This document shows positions 1-7,775 of a stretch of DNA of 15,687 nucleotides, piece after piece. This stretch comes from Chloroflexia bacterium (GTDB lineage Bacteria; Chloroflexota; Chloroflexia; Thermomicrobiales; UBA6265), in the NCBI GenBank assembly GCA_013698495.1, contig JACCUV010000041.1, positions 1-15,687 on the forward strand. Reading direction: 5' to 3'. A program made the position numbers and the translations under genes. How positions within the stretch are numbered: position 1 is the first letter of the stretch; every line of letters begins with the position of its first letter. The notes under the pieces were generated by a model. It saw only the letters and a program-made list of their open reading frames with translations. It was not told where the DNA came from and made no database searches.

Positions 1-1504
1 CCACGATCGTCACGAATCCGAACAAATCGGCGGCCAGAAACCCTCCAGCAGCGTTGATCGCTTCGTGGCTTCGCTTCATGAACTCGGTGATCGCGGCCTC
101 CCGCGCCTCGCTCGTGTACTCACGTCCGAACTCGGCGGTCGTGAGATCGCCATCGCTCGGGAAGCGGACGTAGTCAAATTGGATTTCGTCGAATCCTCGC
201 TCCACAAGCTCCACGGAGAGTTCGATGTTCGCGTCCCATAGCTCCTCATGGAAGGCGTTCACCCAGGCGATGTCCTGGACGTTCAGCCACAGTCCACCGT
301 TCGTGTCCTGCACGGCCAGATCGGGCCGGGCCTGGGCGACGAGGGGATCCTGGAACACAACGACGCGCGCAATCGTGTAGATATCGTTTTCCTCCAATTG
401 ATCGAGGATGTTGGCCAGGTCGTAGAAAGGACGTATTGTTCCGGCATCCTCGAAGAACTGGACCTCGCTGTCGTAGAAAACGGCGCCTTCCTTGACATCG
501 ATCACAATTGCGTTGATCTCAGTCGTGTTCGCAATCTCGATCAGACTGTCGAGTCCACCGTCCGTGGTGAGCAGATCGATGTTTGCGTAAACCGCCTTGA
601 CCATTTGCGGGGCGAGTTGGGCCCCGTCGACTTCTCCGTTTGAGACGACGGCGGATGTCGACTCGAATCCAGGCGCGGTGATCGTCACCTCGTCCTCGTT
701 GACCACGCCTTCAAGCAGATACGTGCCGTCGCCCGCCGATATCGCCGTCGCGTCACCCGAGCGGACGACCGCTCCCTGGAGTGGATCGCCACTATCGTCG
801 AGCACCAGACCGCTCGCGGTTTGCACGGCCAGCGGGAAACTGAGTTCGGTGCTGGTTCCAATGTCTTGGGTGTGTGTCCCGTACACACCGGCATCGAGCC
901 TAACCGTTGCGCCCTCTGGAACGTCGGTCAGGCGATAGGCGCCTGCATCGTCGGTCCGGGTCGAGGATACCACCGAGCCATCGCTGCGCAGCACCGAGAC
1001 GTCCGCGCCGGCAACCGGATCGCCAGTATCCACATCAGTCACTCGACCGATGAGCGTCGAAGGCCGCAGCGATATCTGTTGCGACGCAGCCGTGTTGCTG
1101 CTCAGCTCGCCGGACATGGAAATGAAACCGTCGGCGCTGACGCGAATCGCCGTTGCCGAGTCGGGCCGCCCTAACGTGACGACACCGTCCTCGCGCGTCT
1201 CATAGACAAGATTGTTCACCGCCACGTGGGCGCCCGGAATTGCCTCGCCACTCGAGCTGTTGTACACCGCAAACTCGACAAGCACGGGGCGGTTCGTCAC
1301 CTGCCACAGCGCGGTCGCCAGCACCAGAAGAAGCGCCACCGGCAACAGGAGACTGTATTTCCAATCGAGCCACGGCAAGAGCTGCCCGGTGGGTCCTGAT
1401 CTGGGGGGCGCAGGCCAGTTGTATGCGGCCGACGCGATGTCATTGTTGGGCGAACCCCATTCGGCAGGATCGATTGTGTTTGTGGAAGATTGCGGAGGAG
1501 GCAT
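1..1504 (-). CDS. Membrane-anchored putative glycosyl hydrolase (DUF4015-like) with carboxypeptidase-regulatory-like repeats; C-terminus cut by window edge
   Basis: 501 residues are readable without a stop, and the gene continues past the left edge. A Pro/Ser-rich cytoplasmic leader (1-48) precedes one hydrophobic segment (about 51-68, SLLLPVALLLVLATALW), so the rest should lie outside the membrane. Three beta-rich repeats follow (about 74-148, 151-224, 226-290). They carry phrases such as GRVTDVDTGDPVAGADV and DDAGAYRL, typical of carboxypeptidase-regulatory-like folds used as spacers or adhesion modules. From about residue 303 the sequence (NAIVIDVKEG, then FDEIQFDYVRFPSDG at 438-452) matches what I know of the DUF4015 putative glycosyl hydrolase family, a TIM-barrel group. 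Start chosen at ATG 1504; GTG at 1510 is an in-frame alternative and neither has a strong Shine-Dalgarno. It is transcribed divergently from the polyprenyl synthase. The substrate is unknown; a cell-surface polysaccharide is an inference. Confidence 0.82.
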   Translation of the reverse strand, partial: MPPPQSSTNTIDPAEWGSPNNDIASAAYNWPAPPRSGPTGQLLPWLDWKYSLLLPVALLLVLATALWQVTNRPVLVEFAVYNSSSGEAIPGAHVAVNNLVYETREDGVVTLGRPDSATAIRVSADGFISMSGELSSNTAASQQISLRPSTLIGRVTDVDTGDPVAGADVSVLRSDGSVVSSTRTDDAGAYRLTDVPEGATVRLDAGVYGTHTQDIGTSTELSFPLAVQTASGLVLDDSGDPLQGAVVRSGDATAISAGDGTYLLEGVVNEDEVTITAPGFESTSAVVSNGEVDGAQLAPQMVKAVYANIDLLTTDGGLDSLIEIANTTEINAIVIDVKEGAVFYDSEVQFFEDAGTIRPFYDLANILDQLEENDIYTIARVVVFQDPLVAQARPDLAVQDTNGGLWLNVQDIAWVNAFHEELWDANIELSVELVERGFDEIQFDYVRFPSDGDLTTAEFGREYTSEAREAAITEFMKRSHEAINAAGGFLAADLFGFVTIV

Positions 1505-1606
1505 AGTCACCTGGGCTGGTTGGCGCCGCCGTGGGGCAACCTTCGGCGCGGCGCCGATTCGACTCGTGTTGCAGGCGAAGTACCCTCATTTCCGAGCAAT
1601 GAGTGT

Positions 1607-1635
1607 TCAATGTCGAACTGGATGTTCGGTATTGA
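1607..1635. promoter_or_regulatory. Interrupted dyad in the divergent spacer (candidate operator or hairpin)
   Basis: The arms TCAAT-gt-CGAAC (1607-1618) and GTTCG-gt-ATTGA (1624-1635) are complementary except for a symmetric 2-nt mismatch, around a 5-nt centre. It lies between two divergently transcribed genes, about 100 nt from the start of the minus-strand gene. The symmetry is visible directly. A role as a repressor or activator site is inference. Confidence 0.4.
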
Positions 1636-1689
1636 CGCAAAGTATAGCCGCTTTCCCTGTCAAATCGAAATCCGGTCCGCACCGCGTGC

Positions 1690-1738
1690 GTCAATTGACA
1701 CTGCCTCATCCTGGAGCAGATAATCATCGAAGTTCGAT
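1690..1738 (+). promoter_or_regulatory. Sigma70-type promoter of the polyprenyl synthase gene, flanked by palindromes
   Basis: A perfect -35 box TTGACA (1695-1700) is followed after 18 nt by GATAAT (1719-1724), a five-of-six match to the -10 consensus. The predicted start near 1731 gives a leader of about 60 nt to the GTG at 1791. Two palindromes overlay the promoter. GTCAATTGAC (1690-1699) covers the -35 box, and ATCGAA-G-TTCGAT (1726-1738) lies over the presumed transcription start. Both positions are classical for repressor binding, but no regulator is identified here. Confidence 0.65.
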
Positions 1739-1790
1739 TTGCATCAGTTCGCGACGAGCTCTCCGAGTTGTCGCACCACGGAGCGCCTCG

Positions 1791-2771
1791 GTGAAGCTGC
1801 AAACCTCAGATGCATTCGAAGCACTCGCTCCGGAACTGACGCTCGTCGACCAACGGGTCGAGCGCGCGGCAACCATCGACTTTCCAATCGTATCAACCTT
1901 GATCGAAGACATTGTGCGCGCCGGCGGGAAACGCTTGCGTCCGCTCTTGTTGCTCCTCGCGGCTCGATCATTTAGCGCTGACCTCGAACGCGCCGTCACC
2001 GCGGCGGCCGGCATCCAGTTGCTCCACACCGCGTCACTCGTTCACGACGACCATATCGATCGCGCGGCCCTCCGACGTGGCCAACCGACACTCAATGCAC
2101 AGGTGTCGTCTGGCGCCGTGATCCTGATCGGCGACTTCCTGTTCGCGCAAAGTGCGATCCTTGCCGCCGCGACCAATGACACCAGGGTTGTCACGATATT
2201 TGCCACGACGCTGGCCGAAATTTGCGACGGTCAAATCCGGGAGACGCTCGACGCGCATCGTCTCAACCAGAATCGTGACGAATACGATCGGCGCATCTAT
2301 GGAAAGACGGCCGCCTTGTTTGGAGGGGCCGCCGAAATGGGAGCCGTGATCGGAGGAGCAGACAATACCTCGATCGGCGAGCTCCGCGCATTCGGCGTCG
2401 ACATGGGAATGGCATTCCAGATCCTCGACGATGTCCTCGATCTTCGCGAGGGCGCGCAGGTGCTTGGCAAACCCGCCGGCAACGATCTCCGGCAGGGCGT
2501 CGTAACGCTGCCGACGATGTACTACGCCGACCTCGCCGACGCCGCCTCATGCGCCACCGTCGAAGCAATCATCGCCGGAGACGAAACAGACGATTCGGTC
2601 ATCGACGACGTCGTTGCCGCAATTCGAGTCTCCGGCGCCCTGGAGGCAGCTGAAACCGAGGCGTTTGCCTATGTCCAGAGTGCAGAAGCGAGATTGTCCA
2701 TCGTCGAGGACGACGAAACCCGAGGCTACCTTCTGGAACTGCTCAACATGACGGTCGCGCGTTCGACCTGA
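1791..2771 (+). CDS. Polyprenyl diphosphate synthase (long-chain trans-isoprenyl synthase)
   Basis: 326-aa member of the trans-isoprenyl diphosphate synthase family, which adds isopentenyl diphosphate units to an allylic diphosphate to make quinone side chains or carrier lipids. Visible motifs are GGKRLRP (45-51), the first Asp-rich motif DDHID (86-90) and the second DDVLD (213-217). Residue 81, five positions before the first motif, is Ala. In this family a small residue there, rather than an aromatic one, goes with long products (C35-C50), so a quinone side-chain synthase is likely. The start is GTG 1791, because GGAG (1780-1783) sits 7 nt upstream and a strong promoter lies only 70-95 nt before it. 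The reading frame is open back to 1212, but that extension lacks family similarity and crosses the opposing gene. The gene converges on the nucleoside hydrolase with a 14-nt gap. Confidence 0.93.
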   Translation: MKLQTSDAFEALAPELTLVDQRVERAATIDFPIVSTLIEDIVRAGGKRLRPLLLLLAARSFSADLERAVTAAAGIQLLHTASLVHDDHIDRAALRRGQPTLNAQVSSGAVILIGDFLFAQSAILAAATNDTRVVTIFATTLAEICDGQIRETLDAHRLNQNRDEYDRRIYGKTAALFGGAAEMGAVIGGADNTSIGELRAFGVDMGMAFQILDDVLDLREGAQVLGKPAGNDLRQGVVTLPTMYYADLADAASCATVEAIIAGDETDDSVIDDVVAAIRVSGALEAAETEAFAYVQSAEARLSIVEDDETRGYLLELLNMTVARST

Positions 2772-2792
2772 AGAGGTAGGAACAGCTACTCT
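2772..2792. terminator. Weak bulged hairpin between convergent genes
   Basis: AGAGGTAG (2772-2779) can pair with CTACTCT (2786-2792) with one bulged G, exactly at the junction where the polyprenyl synthase and nucleoside hydrolase converge. There is no T-tract on either strand. It may act as a shared transcription end, but the support is weak. Confidence 0.2.
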
Positions 2793-3727
2793 GGATTCTC
2801 GAACCCCGCTCTGGCGTCCATGGTCGGTAGTTCCAGCACCTGACACAGTTCCCGGACAAACCGCTCGGAATCCACCTCGCGTGCGACCAGCGGTCCGCTG
2901 CCATTCTCGCTTGCAGACGTCTTGCCACGGGCTTGACCGGTCACCTCCACGCTGATCGAAGCTTGCGTTCCCTGAATCAGGTCAGGTTCCAGGGCAACCG
3001 CTACGGCGAGCGGATCGTGCAAATAGAATCCGGACTTGCCTCGTTCGGTGAAGGTGCGTTCAGTTGCGCCACGAACCAGTCCGGCGGCGCCGTCCGCATC
3101 GCCGGGTATCCGCGCCCACAATTCGCGGGCGAGCACTGTTCGATGTGTGACATCGAGACCGAGCAGTGTTATGTCGTTCCAATCGGCGTTAAACACCTGC
3201 TGCGCGGCGTCAGGATCGACATACACATTGAACTCGGCGCTGGGCGTCTTGTTGCCTGGAACGGAATAGGCTCCACCCATCACCACCACTCGCCTGATCT
3301 GGCTGGCGATCTGCGGTCTTACATTCAGCGCGATCGCCAGATTCGTCAACGGACCAACCGCCACCAGGTCGAGTTCCCCGGCAAATCGCTCTGCGCACTG
3401 AATGATGAATGCAGGTCCTGCCAAAGTGGCCCGTGAGGTTGTGCTTGCTGGCAACTCCATCCCGCCGAGACCGTTTCCACCGTGGACATCCGTCGCGTCC
3501 GCATAGCTGGCCACCAGCGGCCGGCTTGCCCCGCAATGGACCGGAATGTCCTCCCGGCCGAGCCAGGCCAGGACATCAAGGGTGTTCCTGGTCGCGATAT
3601 CGACCGGCACGTTGCCCGCGACTGTTGTCACCCCGAGCAGGTTTGCGCCCTTGGCGAGGGCAAACGCCAGAGCCACGGCATCGTCGACTCCAGTGTCAAC
3701 ATCGACTACCAAGGGATTTGGGCCCAT
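2786..3727 (-). CDS. Nucleoside hydrolase (inosine/uridine-preferring family)
   Basis: 313-aa enzyme of the IunH/RihB type, which hydrolyses the N-glycosidic bond of ribonucleosides to give free base and ribose. The diagnostic N-terminal calcium and ribose site DVDTGVDD is at residues 9-16. Also visible are GPLTNLA (125-131), GNKTPSAEFNVYVDP (158-172) and the late catalytic pair H237-D238 in LHDPLAVA. Length is normal for the family. Start chosen at ATG 3727, because GGGAG lies 5 nt upstream; an in-frame GTG at 3739 would add four residues. It is the last gene of the lspA-led operon, beginning 18 nt after the stop of the ThDP enzyme. Base specificity cannot be decided from sequence. Confidence 0.93.
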   Translation of the reverse strand: MGPNPLVVDVDTGVDDAVALAFALAKGANLLGVTTVAGNVPVDIATRNTLDVLAWLGREDIPVHCGASRPLVASYADATDVHGGNGLGGMELPASTTSRATLAGPAFIIQCAERFAGELDLVAVGPLTNLAIALNVRPQIASQIRRVVVMGGAYSVPGNKTPSAEFNVYVDPDAAQQVFNADWNDITLLGLDVTHRTVLARELWARIPGDADGAAGLVRGATERTFTERGKSGFYLHDPLAVAVALEPDLIQGTQASISVEVTGQARGKTSASENGSGPLVAREVDSERFVRELCQVLELPTMDARAGFENPE

Positions 3728-3745
3728 GCGTACTCCCACACTCGT

Positions 3746-5455
3746 TCAGATTCGAGACAGCGCCGCCGTCTGTTCCCAGGTCGCCACGGGCGGCGTCTCC
3801 GTCATTTGCGCTTCGGTGACAACGTTGACGAAGGCCGGTCGGCCGTCTGCAAGCGCTGAGTGCAGCACACTTTTCAAGTCGGCGGGAGACTCCACATGAT
3901 ACCCGCGCATCCCGAAACCCCTGGCAATCGAGGCGTAGTCGATTCGGTTGAAGTCAACTGAAAAATACCGCTGGTCGTGATAGAGATGTTGCAGTTCCTT
4001 GATCCAACCGTAAGTTCCGTTGTCGCATTGAACGATCACGACTGGCAAGTTGAGCCGGCTGATCGTTTCCAGTTCCCCAACTGACATGCCATAACTGCCA
4101 TCGCCCAGCATTCCCACGACGCGCTGACCCGGGGCAGCGAAATGCGCCCCAACCACCCCGGGAATGGCATAACCCAAGGCGCCGTAAGCCCGCGGGATCA
4201 CCGTGGTTCGTCCCGCGCGGTTGAGCACATATTGAGCGGAGAGATACGGCGTCGGCGTGCCGGGGTCGGCAATGATGATTGCATCGTCATCCAGAAGCTC
4301 GCGCAATGTGGAAATCAGTCGTTGCGGTTTGATTGGTTGCGTGTCGCTTGCCGCTTCCCCGGCCACCCGATCGAAGTACGAAGACTTCTCCAGGGCCAAC
4401 CGCCGCAGACGTTGCTCGTTGAGCTGGCGGAGCCGATCCGGATGATCGATTGCATCCAGCAGGTCGCCGAGGGTCGCGGCGGCGTCGCCAAGCAGCATCG
4501 CGCTTGACGAATAGTTGTTCCCAATCTCCCTAGCGGAGATGTCCAGGTGAATTGTGATCGGCGGGTTCGCCTTGGGTGGCAACGTCCATCCCACCGTCGT
4601 CGTCGAATCCGTGCGCGTCCCCACAAACAGGATCAGATCGGCCTCGGCGACCCAGGTGTTGGCGTACGATCTGGCCCCGTTGTTGCCAACGACGCCGATC
4701 GCGCACGGATGCGTTTCGGCGATCGAACCCTTACCGTTGATGCTGGTGGCGACCGGCACGCCGGTCGCCTCGGCAAATGCCGTGAGTCGATCCCAGGCTC
4801 CAGATGTCAGCACGCCGCCGCCAGCAACAATCACCGGCCGCTCCGCCCTTGAAATGAGATCGGCGGCCCGCAGCACTTCGGATGCGTCGGCTCGGGGACG
4901 TGAACTCGGAACAGTTGACGCCGTTTGCGCACGATCGGCCCGATCGTTGCGACCACCTTCCTCTTCCAGCACATCGGAGGGAAGCGAAAGGTGAACCGCG
5001 CCGGGCCGCCCACTGGTTGCCAGCCGAACTGCTCGATGAACGGCATCCTCCATGCCGCCTGCCCGATTAACGCGCTCCGACCACTTGGTGATCGGCCGGA
5101 ACAGTCCCACTTGATCGAGCTCGGTCAGGATGCCGCGATGCTCCTCGGAGACCGGCGTATCGGATGTCATGCACAGCAGCGGAATGGCCGAACCCTGGGC
5201 CTCGGCCACGCCCGGCACGATGTAGGTCGCGCCACCGCCACTTGGGCCCTCGCACACGCCAACCCGACGAGACACCCGTGCATAGACATCAGCCATGAAC
5301 GACGCCGAGCGCTCGTCGCGCGTCATCACATGGGTGATTGCCGGTTCATGATAGAGGGCATCGTACAACGCCATTCCCGTATCGCCAGGCAGACCAAACA
5401 TGCAATCGACACCGACATCGCGCAAGGCGCGGACCAGCGATTGGGCTCCATTCAT
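3746..5455 (-). CDS. Thiamine diphosphate-dependent enzyme, acetolactate synthase large-subunit-like
   Basis: 569 aa with the three-domain layout of the ThDP carboligase/decarboxylase family. The N-terminal pyrimidine-binding domain carries the probable cofactor-activating Glu at E48 (TRDERSA). The central domain includes PVIVAGGGV. The C-terminal diphosphate-binding motif runs from GDG (451-453) to N479 (QCDNGTYGW). Acetolactate synthase, sulfoacetaldehyde acetyltransferase and glyoxylate carboligase are all in this family. E48 argues against a canonical glyoxylate carboligase, in which the Glu is replaced by Val. No regulatory small subunit is adjacent, so biosynthetic acetolactate synthase is also unlikely. 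The motif CEGPSGGGATY replaces the usual GPG-type loop. The ATG overlaps the stop of the glycerate kinase (ATGA, 5452-5455), implying translational coupling. Exact reaction unknown. Confidence 0.85.
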   Translation of the reverse strand: MNGAQSLVRALRDVGVDCMFGLPGDTGMALYDALYHEPAITHVMTRDERSASFMADVYARVSRRVGVCEGPSGGGATYIVPGVAEAQGSAIPLLCMTSDTPVSEEHRGILTELDQVGLFRPITKWSERVNRAGGMEDAVHRAVRLATSGRPGAVHLSLPSDVLEEEGGRNDRADRAQTASTVPSSRPRADASEVLRAADLISRAERPVIVAGGGVLTSGAWDRLTAFAEATGVPVATSINGKGSIAETHPCAIGVVGNNGARSYANTWVAEADLILFVGTRTDSTTTVGWTLPPKANPPITIHLDISAREIGNNYSSSAMLLGDAAATLGDLLDAIDHPDRLRQLNEQRLRRLALEKSSYFDRVAGEAASDTQPIKPQRLISTLRELLDDDAIIIADPGTPTPYLSAQYVLNRAGRTTVIPRAYGALGYAIPGVVGAHFAAPGQRVVGMLGDGSYGMSVGELETISRLNLPVVIVQCDNGTYGWIKELQHLYHDQRYFSVDFNRIDYASIARGFGMRGYHVESPADLKSVLHSALADGRPAFVNVVTEAQMTETPPVATWEQTAALSRI

Positions 5456-6795
5456 GCGAGGCTGCTCACTTTCGCGCGATTCGAGGCAACTCTCACCGCA
5501 ATGTAGACATCGTTGACATTTGCGCCGGTGGGTCCCGGCGCGACGAGGACGCCAAGCTTCTCGAAATACCCGCCGCTATCGTTGTTATCGAGATAGGATT
5601 GGGCGTCAAGACCCTGATCACGTCCACCTTCGACGGTTTGACGATCGACGATCGCGCCGGCCGCATCGATCGAACCGTCCTGCCCGTCGGACGCCAGACT
5701 GGCGATCACCCAATCGAGTCCTCTGTCCTGAAGTTCGATCGCGGCCGCGAGAGCGAACTCGGTGTTCCGGCCACCCCGGCCCTCGCCCTGCACCGTCACC
5801 GTCGCTTCGCCTCCGCCGATGACCGCGTCGACCTTGGCCGGCTGCGCTTCGATCGTCTCCACGAAGTGCGCCGCCAGCGACTTCGCCTCCCCTTCCGCGC
5901 GCCGCAAGACGATACTGGAACGGAACCCGGATTGTTCCACCTGGTCCGAAACTTCGCCGACAAACTCGTCGTTGTCGCCAACGATCAGGAAAGCGTCCCG
6001 AGACACATCCGGATTGGGTGGCGGTTTGGACACCGCGCGAAGAACCTTGAGCACTGCACGGGGCACGCGATCGACGAGATCGTACTTGCCAAGGAGTTCG
6101 AGCGCCGCCCGTGGGTTTGGCGTTCGACCGATTGTCGGGCCGGACGCAATCAGGGACGGATCGTTGCCGAGCACATCCGAGTGAATCAGCGAGAGACAGA
6201 CGGCTCCGCCGATGACTCGTCGCATCCCGCCACCCTTGACCTGACTCAGTTCGCTGCGGACCGCATTCAGGTGCTGGATCGGGGCGCCCGCGTGCAACAT
6301 AAGGCGGGTCGTTTCCTGAATGTCCTTCAAGCTCAGCCCGTCGCGGGGAGACTCCAGAAGCGCCGATCCTCCACCGGACACCAATACGATTGCCACGTCT
6401 CCTTCGGTGAGCGACTCCATCGCGCCGAGTATCTCCCTGGTCGCTGCCACACCACGCTCGTCGGGAACGGGATGGGAGGCTTCGAATACGTGCCAATTGG
6501 GCGGGGCATTGGTGGCGTGCCCATCTTTGGTGAGGATCACTCCGCGCGAAATCCCCATGCCGGGAGCGTCATCCAGGCCACGCGCCATCTGGCAAGCAGC
6601 CTTCCCGACCGCGACCGCAACGACGCGACTGTCGGCCCCAAGATCGATCTGGCGCGAATCCAGAATCAACCGATTCCCCTCGCGGGCGATCGACTGCGCG
6701 ACGGCCCGGCGCGGATCGACTGCCCTCAATCCTTCCGCATACCAACCCTGGATCAGGCCCGCGGCGTCCGCGGCGGTGGGCGACTCCTTCACCAT
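5452..6795 (-). CDS. Glycerate 2-kinase (GckA/TtuD, MOFRL family)
   Basis: 447-aa protein that by family phosphorylates D-glycerate to 2-phosphoglycerate, feeding glycolysis. Visible features are VGKA with the conserved Lys (63-66), SGGGSALLESP (140-150), the stretch VLGNDPSLIASGPT (208-221), and a C-terminal MOFRL domain with GGEATVTVQGEGRGGRN and ASDGQDGSIDAAG. Length fits the bacterial type II kinases. Start chosen at ATG 6795, which shares one base with the stop of the upstream pseudouridine synthase gene (TGATG) and has GAGG 7 nt upstream. The open frame extends to 6912 but that part overlaps the neighbour and has no family match. It sits between a pseudouridine synthase and a ThDP carboligase-like enzyme. 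A glyoxylate/tartronate-type or serine-derived glycerate route is possible, but no reductase is present here. Confidence 0.92.
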   Translation of the reverse strand: MVKESPTAADAAGLIQGWYAEGLRAVDPRRAVAQSIAREGNRLILDSRQIDLGADSRVVAVAVGKAACQMARGLDDAPGMGISRGVILTKDGHATNAPPNWHVFEASHPVPDERGVAATREILGAMESLTEGDVAIVLVSGGGSALLESPRDGLSLKDIQETTRLMLHAGAPIQHLNAVRSELSQVKGGGMRRVIGGAVCLSLIHSDVLGNDPSLIASGPTIGRTPNPRAALELLGKYDLVDRVPRAVLKVLRAVSKPPPNPDVSRDAFLIVGDNDEFVGEVSDQVEQSGFRSSIVLRRAEGEAKSLAAHFVETIEAQPAKVDAVIGGGEATVTVQGEGRGGRNTEFALAAAIELQDRGLDWVIASLASDGQDGSIDAAGAIVDRQTVEGGRDQGLDAQSYLDNNDSGGYFEKLGVLVAPGPTGANVNDVYIAVRVASNRAKVSSLA

Positions 6796-7775
6796 CAGGA
6801 CGCCTCGCTCACCCGCGTGAACACCTCCGCAAGGTCGTCCGCCAGGGGCGCCTCGAACGTCCGGCGTTCGCCACCGGGGAGATCGAGTTGAAGCGATGCG
6901 GCGTGCAGGCACTGGCGCCCGATCCCGTACTTGCTGGCAATCCCGATCGCCTTCGGGGTGGCATACAAGCGGTCACCGAGGACAGGATGCCCAATCATCG
7001 CCAGGTGCACGCGAATCTGGTGCGTTCGTCCTGTTTCAATCGAGACATCGAGCAGCGTGGCATCGGCGTAACGGGTCCGCACCGTGAAATGACTGATCGC
7101 GTCCTTGCCGGTACGCACGGCCGCCATCCGCAGCCGATTCGCCGGATCGCGCCCAACTGGCGCGTCGATCGTCGCCTGTTGCTCCTCGATCACGCCCGCC
7201 ACGAGGGCAATGTAACGTTTCTCGACGGTGCGCCCCTGCCACTGCTCAACGAGACTCGTTTGGGCGCGATCCGATTTGGCGACGATCATCACACCAGAGG
7301 TGTCCTTGTCGAGCCGGTGGACGATGCCCGGCCTGGTGCTTCCGGCAATCGATATTTCAGGAAAATGGTGAAGCAGACCATTAACCAGCGTTCTCCTGGG
7401 GTGACCCGGCGCCGGGTGAACGACGAGACCGGCCGGTTTGTTCAGGACCACCACATCCGGATCGTCGTAGAGGATGTCAAGTGGAATGTCTTCCGCCTCG
7501 ATCTCGGCGACGGTGGTTTCCGGGATGGCGACAGTCACATGTTGCCCGGGAGTGATCTTGAACGCGGCGCGGCGCGACTGGCCATCATCGAGCACATGAC
7601 CATCGCCGATCATCTCTTGCAAATAGGTTCGACTCAGGTCACTCAACTCGCTGGCGACGTATCGGTCGAGCCGGATGCCAAGATGCGAACGATCCGGGAA
7701 CAGGTCGAACAATTCATAGGAGCGTTCGCTCTCGTCGAACCGCGGCTGTGCATTGACCGGTGGTGGTTGGATCAC
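6795..7775 (-). CDS. RluD-family 23S rRNA/tRNA pseudouridine synthase
   Basis: 326-aa enzyme converting uridine to pseudouridine in RNA. An N-terminal S4-type RNA-binding domain (about 33-80, IRLDRYVASEL) precedes the RsuA/RluA catalytic domain. The signature HRLDKDTSGVMIVAK holds the catalytic Asp at D156, and ETGRTHQIRVHLA (247-259) is the second family motif. The start is GTG 7775, overlapping the lspA stop as GTGA (7772-7775). There is no independent strong ribosome site, so translation is probably coupled to lspA. Following lspA is a very common arrangement for this family. RluD, which modifies helix 69 of 23S rRNA, is the likeliest subgroup, but RluC or RluA specificity cannot be excluded from sequence. 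Confidence 0.93.
   Translation of the reverse strand: MIQPPPVNAQPRFDESERSYELFDLFPDRSHLGIRLDRYVASELSDLSRTYLQEMIGDGHVLDDGQSRRAAFKITPGQHVTVAIPETTVAEIEAEDIPLDILYDDPDVVVLNKPAGLVVHPAPGHPRRTLVNGLLHHFPEISIAGSTRPGIVHRLDKDTSGVMIVAKSDRAQTSLVEQWQGRTVEKRYIALVAGVIEEQQATIDAPVGRDPANRLRMAAVRTGKDAISHFTVRTRYADATLLDVSIETGRTHQIRVHLAMIGHPVLGDRLYATPKAIGIASKYGIGRQCLHAASLQLDLPGGERRTFEAPLADDLAEVFTRVSEAS

Noticed and set aside
1636..1670. Minus-strand TTGACA and TATACT as a promoter for the glycosidase gene
   Set aside because: The two boxes are only 11 nt apart, too close for a sigma70 promoter; no better -35 is visible at 16-18 nt.
1212..1790. 193-codon N-terminal extension of the polyprenyl synthase frame
   Set aside because: It lies antisense to the glycosidase gene, has no similarity to the family and precedes the promoter at 1695-1724; GTG 1791 has a ribosome site.
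5338..6891. 517-codon plus-strand open frame
   Set aside because: It is antisense to the glycerate kinase, which carries complete family motifs; the peptide is Arg/His-rich low-meaning sequence typical of a GC-rich shadow frame.
6796..6912. 39-residue extension of glycerate kinase
   Set aside because: Overlaps the pseudouridine synthase gene in another frame; ATG 6795 has a ribosome site and gives normal family length.
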